Shown piece after piece: positions 46,263 to 53,067 of a stretch of DNA of 64,000 bases (the stretch's first letter is position 1; every line of letters starts with the position of its first letter). This DNA comes from Bradyrhizobium sp. DOA9 (GTDB taxonomy: Bacteria; Pseudomonadota; Alphaproteobacteria; Rhizobiales; Xanthobacteraceae), in the NCBI RefSeq assembly GCF_000617845.2, contig NZ_DF820425.1, forward strand, positions 4,391,725 to 4,455,724. Reading direction: 5' to 3'. The notes under the pieces were generated by a model. It did no database searches and was not told the origin of the DNA. It saw only the letters and a list, made by a program, of their open reading frames with translations. The position numbers were made by a program, and so were the translations under genes.

Positions 46263-47396
46263 CTATTGCCCCAGGCCCGAGAGAATGCCGCGAAGCGCCG
46301 AGACACCGCCGATCGCAATCTCATCCTGATCCGTGATGGCACCGGACACGACGACATGGTCCTGATCTTCGGCAACGAGCTTGACCGGCACGAGCCGGAA
46401 GCCATCAGGGACGGCAACGAACACCGACGTCTGCTCGCCGCGCCGCACCAGTCCATTGTAGGGAATCTCCCAAGCGCTTTCGCCGGCGGATAGAAAGCCG
46501 ATGCGGGCGGCGGCGGCCTGTCCGGGATGCAGCTCCCCGTCGTTCGGGATCTCCGCGCGAACCAGGATGGTCTGGGTGGCGGCGTCGATGGTCTCGGAGA
46601 CCAGCACGACCTTGCCGGGCGTGGAATAACCCTCGATTTCGACCCTCGCTCCGGCGCGGATCGCACGAATATTGGCTGCAGGAACCGCGATTTCCGCCCA
46701 TAGCGGCGAGAGCCGCGCGAGCTTGACGAGCGGCGCAGATTGTTCGAGCCGCTGCCCCGGCGATACCGCGACCTCGACCACGGATGCCGTCTGCTGTGCG
46801 TTGACCGTGAGCGTGGCGCTGATCGCCGCGTCCTGTGCCAGCCGGGCAATGGCCTCGTCGGACATCCCGCTCAGATGCAGCATCTGACGCCGCTCGGCGA
46901 CCACGAGGGAGGCCTGGCGGGCTTCCGCTTGGCTCGTCTCCAGCACGCGCTGAGGCACCGCCTTGCCCTCGAACAGATCGATATTCCGCTTCAGCTGCTG
47001 ACTGGCGAGCAGCTCCTGTGCGATCGCGTGCAGGTAGTCGCGTTGTTGGGAGACGAAACTGGGGCTCTCCAGCATCACGAGCGGCTGGCCGGCCGAGATG
47101 CGATCGCCGCGTCCAACGAGGAGAGTGGCCACCATGCCGGCCACCGGCGCGCTGACGACCCACAATTGCTGCGTGGGGATGACGATCTGGATGGGGTAGG
47201 GCAGCGTCAGGTCGGTTCGGATCGGGAGCGGGTGAGTCACGCGCACACCGAGATTGCGCGCCTGCGCATCGCTCAGCTTCACCTCGTTCTCGGCCATGGA
47301 TACGGAAGGTAACAAGCCGAGTGCGGCGGCGAGCAATGCGCGAACGAATCTGCCCCCTGTCGAGGTGAGAAGGAGAGTACTGCGAAGGATTCGCAT
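46263..47396 (-). CDS. HME efflux periplasmic adaptor (CusB/CzcB type)
   Basis: A 377-aa membrane-fusion protein linking the RND pump to an outer-membrane channel. A signal sequence (residues about 1-38) is followed by a lipoyl/barrel-sandwich region, a helical hairpin (QQRDYLHAIAQELLASQQLKRNIDLFEG) and beta-barrel domains. The ATG at 47396 gives the signal; the longer reading to 47546 is rejected. It has a perfect FNR/FixK-type box 80-93 bases upstream. Confidence 0.9.
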   Translation of the reverse strand: MRILRSTLLLTSTGGRFVRALLAAALGLLPSVSMAENEVKLSDAQARNLGVRVTHPLPIRTDLTLPYPIQIVIPTQQLWVVSAPVAGMVATLLVGRGDRISAGQPLVMLESPSFVSQQRDYLHAIAQELLASQQLKRNIDLFEGKAVPQRVLETSQAEARQASLVVAERRQMLHLSGMSDEAIARLAQDAAISATLTVNAQQTASVVEVAVSPGQRLEQSAPLVKLARLSPLWAEIAVPAANIRAIRAGARVEIEGYSTPGKVVLVSETIDAATQTILVRAEIPNDGELHPGQAAAARIGFLSAGESAWEIPYNGLVRRGEQTSVFVAVPDGFRLVPVKLVAEDQDHVVVSGAITDQDEIAIGGVSALRGILSGLGQ

Positions 47397-47475
47397 CAGG
47401 GATGGTCCACACCCAGGGGCGGGCGAAGCCCGGCCCGATTGCAGGTTTCGACTACTCCACCAGCGTGTTGGCGGG

Positions 47476-47489
47476 TTGATTTGCCTCAA
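47476..47489. promoter_or_regulatory. Perfect FNR/FixK-type box upstream of the efflux adaptor
   Basis: TTGA-TTTGCC-TCAA, a full match to the FNR/FixK pattern TTGA-N6-TCAA, lies in the gap between cytochrome b561 and the adaptor gene. It is 80 bases before the adaptor start. No good -10 is evident at class II spacing, so its use is uncertain. Confidence 0.5.
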
Positions 47490-47542
47490 GCGGGCGAGCC
47501 ATCGCGGAAGGCTGCCTGCCGTTCGTGCAGCGCTTCGGTCGC

Positions 47543-48106
47543 TCACGATGCACGCTTCCTGCCGGTGATCATCGCCTTCACCAGGTTTTCGCGGTGCTCG
47601 AAGCTCGCCACCAGGACGCCAAGCACATGGACGACGATGAGGCCGATCGTGAAGCTGGCGAACGCCTCATGCACCTCCTCGACCCATTTTGCTCCCCAGA
47701 AGCTGTCGGTCGTCATCATATAACCGGTGGTGCAGGTCCCGATCAGCATGACGATCAGCGCCACGACCATCGCACCGCCCGCCGGGTTGTGGCCGAGATA
47801 ACGTGGCGCCCTCAGCAGCGCCACGTCGCGCATATAGACGAGCACGGCGCGCGGCGAGCGCACGAACTCGCTGAAGCGCGCATGGCGCGGCCCTGCGATG
47901 CCCCACAAAATCCGTAACGTCAGCAATCCGGCAATGGTGTAGCCGGCAGCGATATGGACGTTCTCGATCTCGTCGCCCGTCGCATAAGCGAGCAGAAACA
48001 GCCCGGCCAGCGACCAATGGAACACGCGCACGAAGGGGTCCCAGACCTTGACCGAAGCCGACGGCTTATCGCCGCCGGCCGAGATCGCGTCGTGAATGGC
48101 GCTCAT
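47543..48106 (-). CDS. Cytochrome b561-like membrane protein
   Basis: A 187-aa cytochrome b/b6 domain protein (Ni/Fe-hydrogenase b-type / b561 group) with four membrane segments. Candidate heme-ligand histidines are in VFHWSLAG, ENVHIAAGY, EVHEAF and VVHVLG. It would carry electrons across the membrane, perhaps to a periplasmic acceptor. It follows the PepSY gene by 11 bases and precedes the efflux adaptor, so redox and metal handling may be linked. Confidence 0.88.
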   Translation of the reverse strand: MSAIHDAISAGGDKPSASVKVWDPFVRVFHWSLAGLFLLAYATGDEIENVHIAAGYTIAGLLTLRILWGIAGPRHARFSEFVRSPRAVLVYMRDVALLRAPRYLGHNPAGGAMVVALIVMLIGTCTTGYMMTTDSFWGAKWVEEVHEAFASFTIGLIVVHVLGVLVASFEHRENLVKAMITGRKRAS

Positions 48107-48117
48107 GGTGCAGCCCC

Positions 48118-48393
48118 TTACAGCTGACCGATGATCTTGCCGCTGGTCGGGTCAACGAACAACTCGACCCGGTTGCCGGACTTGTCGATCGTATAAAGTT
48201 CGCCGCAGGCATTCTTGAGCTTGGCTTTCTGGACCTTGTAGCCTTGAGCTTCGATCTTGGCCTGCAGTTGCTCGAGCGGCAGCCAGCTTGTCTGGGGCGC
48301 CGCAGTGCAGGGCCGCCCGAGGCTGCCGGCATGAGCGGTCGCGGCGGCTGCAAGTAAGGCAACGGCGGCGGTGAAGATGGTGGTCTTGCGCAT
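48118..48393 (-). CDS. PepSY-domain periplasmic protein 1
   Basis: A 91-aa exported protein with a signal peptide (MRKTTIFTAAVALLAAAATAHA) and a PepSY domain (LEQLQAKIEAQGYKVQKAKLKNACGELYTIDKSGNRVELFVDPTSGKII). It begins the minus-strand pepSY-cytochrome b561-efflux run. It is divergent from a second PepSY gene, with a near-consensus FNR/FixK box between them. PepSY proteins near cytochromes are thought to act in metal or electron handling. Confidence 0.87.
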   Translation of the reverse strand: MRKTTIFTAAVALLAAAATAHAGSLGRPCTAAPQTSWLPLEQLQAKIEAQGYKVQKAKLKNACGELYTIDKSGNRVELFVDPTSGKIIGQL

Positions 48394-48478
48394 GGTTTTC
48401 TCCGCTGTGTCGCGCCCGGCCGCGTCATGCGGCGAGGCGATGTGCGGACTTTGGCAGAAGAGCCCTGACCGGCGCCTG

Positions 48479-48492
48479 TTGATCCACGTCAG
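48479..48492. promoter_or_regulatory. Near-consensus FNR/FixK-type box between PepSY genes
   Basis: TTGAT-CCAC-GTCAG; on the minus strand CTGACGTGGATCAA. It differs from the perfect site at 50930-50943 (TTGACGTGCATCAA) at only two positions. It lies 35 bases before PepSY 2 and 86 bases before PepSY 1. Confidence 0.45.
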
Positions 48493-48526
48493 CAACTTGT
48501 CAGGTTGATTGAGGCATTCTCTGTCG

Positions 48527-48853
48527 ATGCGATCCTCTGGCTTTCTGGACTTCCTCACGATGCCATTGCTGGCAGGCGTCCTGCTTGCAGCGGCGCCTGC
48601 GGCTGCAGGCGACCGCGATCGAGCACCGCCCGACGCGGTTCGCCGTGCGGTCGAAGCGGGCGAGATCAAGTCACTCGCCGACATTCTCGCATCGCTTAGT
48701 GGCAAGCTGCCGGGGCAGGTTGCCGGGGTCGAGATCGAGCGCGTGCGTGGCCGCTGGATTTACGAGTTTCGCATCGTTGGCGACAGGGGTCGGCTCTTCG
48801 AGGCCTATGTCGATGCGCGCAGCGGTGAGATCGAACGCATCAAGGAGAAGTGA
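48527..48853 (+). CDS. PepSY-domain periplasmic protein 2
   Basis: A 108-aa exported protein with a signal (MRSSGFLDFLTMPLLAGVLLAAAPAAAG) and a PepSY domain (IKSLADILASLSGKLPGQVAGVEIERVRGRWIYEFRI ... YVDARSGEIERIKEK). A TTG start at 48509 is an alternative. It overlaps the response-regulator start (TGATG), forming a PepSY-regulator-kinase operon, a frequent arrangement in which PepSY may influence sensing. Confidence 0.85.
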   Translation: MRSSGFLDFLTMPLLAGVLLAAAPAAAGDRDRAPPDAVRRAVEAGEIKSLADILASLSGKLPGQVAGVEIERVRGRWIYEFRIVGDRGRLFEAYVDARSGEIERIKEK

Positions 48854-49518
48854 TGCGCCTGCTGCTTGTGGAGGACGACCGCCGGATCGCGGCCGATGTG
48901 GAGAGCGCGCTCCAAGCGGCGGGCTATGTGGTCGAGACCGTGCGCAACGGCGAGGAGGCCTGGTTCCGCGGCGACACCGAGGATTATGGCGCGATCGTCC
49001 TCGATCTCGGCTTGCCCGGCATGGACGGCTTGGCGGTTCTCAAGCGCTGGCGTGCGAACGGACGGTCCATGCCGGTGCTGATCTTGACCGCGCGCGGCAG
49101 CTGGGCCGAGCGCGTCGATGGAATCGACGCGGGCGGCGACGACTACCTGCCCAAGCCGTTCCGCATGGAGGAGTTGCTGGCACGGTTGCGCTCGATCGTA
49201 CGCCGCTCGGCGGGCCACGCTTCGCCGCGGATCGTGGCAGGCGCCGTCGAACTGGACGAGCGCCAGATGAAGGTGACCCTGCGCGGCGTACCGGTCGCGC
49301 TGTCGCCGCTGGAATACCGCCTGATCGCCTTTCTCCTGCATCATCGCGGCCGCGTGGTGTCGCAGCAGGAGCTCGATGAGAACGTCTATGGCCACGGCGA
49401 GGACCACGAGTCGAATGCGCTCGAGGTGCTGGTCGGCCGGGTGCGCAAGAAGCTGGGCGCCGATCTGATCGAGACCAGGCGCGGCTTCGGCTATCTGGTA
49501 CCGGACGCGACGCCGTGA
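48853..49518 (+). CDS. Two-component response regulator (OmpR/PhoP type)
   Basis: A 221-aa regulator: receiver domain (residues 1-115) with acidic pocket Glu7/Asp8, phospho-acceptor Asp51 (VLDLGLPGMDG) and Lys101. A winged-helix DNA-binding domain (about 130-218) contains SPLEYRLIAFLLHHRGRVVSQQEL. The ATG follows the PepSY stop by overlap. It is paired with the kinase downstream and probably controls this metal/redox locus. Confidence 0.94.
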   Translation: MRLLLVEDDRRIAADVESALQAAGYVVETVRNGEEAWFRGDTEDYGAIVLDLGLPGMDGLAVLKRWRANGRSMPVLILTARGSWAERVDGIDAGGDDYLPKPFRMEELLARLRSIVRRSAGHASPRIVAGAVELDERQMKVTLRGVPVALSPLEYRLIAFLLHHRGRVVSQQELDENVYGHGEDHESNALEVLVGRVRKKLGADLIETRRGFGYLVPDATP

Positions 49519-50897
49519 GCTGGGGCTCGTTGCGGCTGAGGCTGGTGGCCGGCGGAGCGGTGGCCATCCTGATTGCGCTGACCATTGCCGGCGTCGGGCT
49601 GACGTTGCTGTTCGAACGTCACGTCTCGCGAACCGTCGGCGATGAGCTCGATGTCTACCTCAAGCAACTGGTGGCGGGCATCGACACCGATGCGCAGGGC
49701 AAGCTGGTGGTGGGACGGCCGCCGGCCGACCCGCGTTTTGCCGATCCGCTTTCGGGCCTGTATTGGCAGGTGTCGGACGACGGCGGCCAAGTGCTGCGTT
49801 CACGGTCATTGTGGGATACTGCGTTGGACCTGCCGCAGGATCAGCCATCGCCAGGCGAAATGCACCGTCACGTCATCCTTGGTCCGGCGAACGCTCGGCT
49901 CCTGGTCAGTGAACGTCGCGTGCTGCTCACGATAGGCGACCGCCGTGCGCCGGTGCGCGTCGCGGTGGCGGCCGATCTCGCCCGCATATCGGCTGCCGCC
50001 TCGTACTTCGCCAGGGATCTGGCGCTGGCGCTCGGCGTGCTGGGCTTGGTGCTGGCGGCAGCCACCTCGATCCAGGTCGGATTGGGCTTACGGCCGCTCG
50101 ACGCACTTCGCCGCGGTGTCGCGGACGTTCGCTCTGGGCGGCGTAAGTATCTCCCCGTCGACGTCCCAACCGAGGTGAAGCCTCTGGTGGAAGAGGTCAA
50201 CAGCCTGATCGACGCCCAGGAGCGAGAGATCGACCGTTCGCGCAGCCGCGCCGCTGACTTGGCGCATGGGCTGAAGACGCCGCTCGCCGCACTCGCGGCC
50301 GATGCCGCGCTTTTGCGCCAACGGGGTGAGCAGGACGTCGCCAAGGCCATCGAATCCGTCGGCGAGGCAATGAGCCGTCACGTGGATCGCGAGTTGGCGC
50401 GTGCCCGGGCGCGGGGGACGGCACGACAGCGCGGCGGTCTCCCCACGCCGCTCAGACCGCTGGTCGAGTCCCTGATGCTGACGCTGGCGCGCACCCCTGC
50501 TGCACGGGGGCTCTACTTCAAGACTTGCATCATCGGCGAGCCGAGCGTGCCGCTCGATCGCACGGACCTGGCCGAAGTGCTGGGTAATCTCCTAGAGAAC
50601 GCCACCCGTCACGCCAGGAGCCAGGTACGCATTGGCGCGGATGCCTGCGCGAATCCGGCGATCACGATCGAGGACGACGGCCCGGGCATCGCGGCCGCCG
50701 AACGTGCCCGCGTGCTCGAACGCGGCGCCAGGCTGGATGAGCGCGGCGAAGGGGCTGGCCTCGGCCTCGCGATCGTTCAGGACGTGCTCAGTGTCTATGG
50801 ATGGCAGCTTGTCCTGGCCGAGTCCGAACTCGGCGGATTGAAAGCCATCGTCGCGCCAGAGGGCGGCCGCCATCGGATGGCTGCAGCTGCTCGATGA
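49515..50897 (+). CDS. Sensor histidine kinase
   Basis: A 460-aa inner-membrane kinase with membrane segments at about 10-32 and 165-190 and a periplasmic sensor between them. A HAMP-like linker leads to the H-box DLAHGLKTPLAAL (His251). The catalytic domain has N-box GNLLENATRHAR, DDGPGI and GAGLGLAIV. The GTG start overlaps the regulator's stop (GTGA). The H-box pattern HxxKTPL is of the PhoQ-like type. Signal unknown; metal or low oxygen fits the neighbours. Confidence 0.92.
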   Translation: MSWGSLRLRLVAGGAVAILIALTIAGVGLTLLFERHVSRTVGDELDVYLKQLVAGIDTDAQGKLVVGRPPADPRFADPLSGLYWQVSDDGGQVLRSRSLWDTALDLPQDQPSPGEMHRHVILGPANARLLVSERRVLLTIGDRRAPVRVAVAADLARISAAASYFARDLALALGVLGLVLAAATSIQVGLGLRPLDALRRGVADVRSGRRKYLPVDVPTEVKPLVEEVNSLIDAQEREIDRSRSRAADLAHGLKTPLAALAADAALLRQRGEQDVAKAIESVGEAMSRHVDRELARARARGTARQRGGLPTPLRPLVESLMLTLARTPAARGLYFKTCIIGEPSVPLDRTDLAEVLGNLLENATRHARSQVRIGADACANPAITIEDDGPGIAAAERARVLERGARLDERGEGAGLGLAIVQDVLSVYGWQLVLAESELGGLKAIVAPEGGRHRMAAAAR

Positions 50898-50929
50898 TCC
50901 GAGCCGCCGCTTGACCAGAGGCCAGTGAG

Positions 50930-50968
50930 TTGACGTGCATCAAGCGCGGCTTGTCTGCACGGTATATT
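50930..50968 (+). promoter_or_regulatory. Perfect FNR/FixK box with correctly spaced -10
   Basis: TTGA-CGTGCA-TCAA (50930-50943) is a full match to TTGA-N6-TCAA. A TATATT -10 lies at 50963-50968, about 29 bases from the centre of the box, which is near the spacing of class II FNR/FixK promoters. The GTG of the secreted protein gene follows 56 bases after the -10. Confidence 0.6.
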
Positions 50969-51023
50969 TTGAGGCGCTGACATCGGCCAAAGCGGTCGGT
51001 CGCGATTCGTCAGGAGCAAAGGC

Positions 51024-51497
51024 GTGAACTTGAGCAAACTCACTTGCATGCTGCTGAGCGCCGCCATTGCCTCGCTCGCGTTTGTGCAATCAGCGTTTTC
51101 CCATAGCGGCACGGCGCAAGATCCCTGGAGTCCCGCGTATCTCGACATGCTCCCGGCGGAAATTCGCGCGGACGTACGGAAGTGGGACGCTGCCTGCGGA
51201 GGCTCGATCGCTGCCGCTCAACGCTTTGCTCTTTATCTGACCGCGGCGGGGACCGAGTTCGTCGCGTTGCATTTCGACGATTTTCGCTGCCGCAGTGCCG
51301 CCACTCTCTGCAATTCCGCCGGCTGCCTGCACCAGGTGTATGTTGCGGCAGGCGGCCGGTATCGTCGGGTGCTCGCCGTGCACGCCCATGATGTGCGCCT
51401 GTCGTCTTCCAACAATCAGGCCTTTGTCGAACTCATGGGCGTGAATGGAAGCAGCCGGATATTGCGCTGGAACGGAAGCCGCTTCGTCGCCAAGTAA
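51024..51497 (+). CDS. Hypothetical secreted protein
   Basis: A 157-aa protein with a signal peptide (MNLSKLTCMLLSAAIASLAFVQSAFS) and a compact domain with paired Cys (DAACGGS, CRSAATLCNSAGCLHQVYV) suggestive of disulfides. It begins with GTG after GGAGCAAAGGC. No known family is recognised. An FNR/FixK-type promoter directly upstream suggests induction at low oxygen. Confidence 0.8.
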   Translation: MNLSKLTCMLLSAAIASLAFVQSAFSHSGTAQDPWSPAYLDMLPAEIRADVRKWDAACGGSIAAAQRFALYLTAAGTEFVALHFDDFRCRSAATLCNSAGCLHQVYVAAGGRYRRVLAVHAHDVRLSSSNNQAFVELMGVNGSSRILRWNGSRFVAK

Positions 51498-51549
51498 ATT
51501 TTGGTAGTAGCTCCTGGCTGCGCAGCACTGCTCGCGTGGCGCTCGCCGG

Positions 51550-53052
51550 TTACCGCCGGACGATCGATCCCGAGCGGCCGATCAGGCGCGCGAGCTGACG
51601 GAAGCGGCTGCCGACGCGGTCGGCGACGAGGTCGCCGAGCCGGTGCTCGAACACCAGCATCAATTTGCGGCCCTGGCTGCGGAAATGCGTGGCCGGCAAC
51701 ACACCCGGACGCGCCGCCGAGATCAGATGCGCGACGCGGAACGCAGCACCGAGCAGGCGCGCGCGTTCGAGCTGGGCCGGCGTCAGCAGCTCCTGCATGG
51801 TGACCGGCGGCTGGTTTTCCTCGCTGAGGCCGGCATAGCGATAGAACACCGACAGGCCGACGAAGGCGCGTTCGGTGTGGGTGATCGCGCCGAAATTGCC
51901 GTTGACGACAAGGCTGAGCGTCTGCTCGCCGCGATGGTCGGGATGCACGCGCCAGCCGATGTCGGAGAGCAGGCACGCGGTGTGGCGGAGGCGGCGGTCC
52001 TCTTCCGTCTCGCGCAGCTTGACGACGCGCACCAGCCGGTCGGTCCAGGCGATCAGCTCGCGGGCGTGCTTGGCCGAACGTGACAGCAGCTGGTTCAGCT
52101 CTTCCGCGGCGCAGATCAGCCCGTCCTTGTTGCGCTCGGTCTCCGGCAGTTTCTCGTGCAGCAGGCCCTCGCGGACGCCGAAGGTCGAGAACACGATGTT
52201 CTTGGGTTTCGCGACGCGGATGATGTGCTCGAGCACCAGCGCCGCATAGGTGAGGAGAGGGCGCCGCGCGTCGGCGACGATCTCGATGTCGGCGAGCATC
52301 TCGGCGGCGGCGAGGCGCCGCAGGCGGCGCGAGAAGTCGAGCGCTTCGGCAGCCGGAATGGAATAGCCGTGCATCACCTGGAGCGGATAGCCGCTCTGGA
52401 TGATGTGGATGCGCGCGAGCGCGCGCCAGGTGCCGCCGACGGCGTAGAAGGTGCGGCCGCGGCCCGCGGTCAGTTGCGGCACCTCGTCGATCTCCTCGCG
52501 CACGATGCGATCGGCGCGTTTGAGCGATTTGTGGGCGAGGTCCTGCAGCGCGAGGCCGCCGAGCGGCAATGTCACGCCGCTGCGAACGGCGTTCCTGCGC
52601 ACGTCGATCAGCTCGAGCGAGCCGCCGCCGAGGTCGCCGACGATGCCGTCGGGGAGGTGGATGCCGGAGATCACGCCGAGCGCGGACAGCCGCGCCTCGC
52701 GCGGGCCGGACAGAATCTCGATCTTGACCGCGCAGATCCGCTCGGCCTTGGCGATAAAGTCGGGACCATTGGAGGCGTCGCGGCACGCCGCGGTCGCGAT
52801 CGCGAACACGCGCCCGACCTGCATCACCCGGCACAGCGCCCGAAACCGTTTCAGCGAGGTCAGCGCCTTGTCGACGGCGTCGGGCGCAAGCAGGCCCGTG
52901 CTCTGCACCTCGCGCCCGAGGCCGCACAGCGTCTTCTCGTTGAAGATCGGGATGAGGCTGCGCGCCAGCGCCTCGTAGACGACGAGACGAACCGAGTTGG
53001 AGCCGATGTCGATAACCGCGACGCTCGAGCCGCGCTTGCGCGGCCGCTTCAC
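51550..53052 (-). CDS. ppx: Exopolyphosphatase / pppGpp phosphohydrolase
   Basis: Ppx/GppA family enzymes hydrolyse polyphosphate or pppGpp. The 500-aa protein has the actin-like phosphate-1 motif VIDIGSNSVRLVVYE (13-27) and DLGGGSLEL. The C-terminal HD-like helical region is of full length. It follows ppk1 by 15 bases, so synthesis and breakdown of polyphosphate are encoded together. Confidence 0.94.
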   Translation of the reverse strand: MKRPRKRGSSVAVIDIGSNSVRLVVYEALARSLIPIFNEKTLCGLGREVQSTGLLAPDAVDKALTSLKRFRALCRVMQVGRVFAIATAACRDASNGPDFIAKAERICAVKIEILSGPREARLSALGVISGIHLPDGIVGDLGGGSLELIDVRRNAVRSGVTLPLGGLALQDLAHKSLKRADRIVREEIDEVPQLTAGRGRTFYAVGGTWRALARIHIIQSGYPLQVMHGYSIPAAEALDFSRRLRRLAAAEMLADIEIVADARRPLLTYAALVLEHIIRVAKPKNIVFSTFGVREGLLHEKLPETERNKDGLICAAEELNQLLSRSAKHARELIAWTDRLVRVVKLRETEEDRRLRHTACLLSDIGWRVHPDHRGEQTLSLVVNGNFGAITHTERAFVGLSVFYRYAGLSEENQPPVTMQELLTPAQLERARLLGAAFRVAHLISAARPGVLPATHFRSQGRKLMLVFEHRLGDLVADRVGSRFRQLARLIGRSGSIVRR

Positions 53053-53067
53053 GGCGCAAATCCCCGA

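Noticed and set aside
42880..47396. CusA/CzcA pump assigned to copper, zinc or cobalt
   Set aside because: The visible residues do not decide the metal, so no specific metal is claimed.
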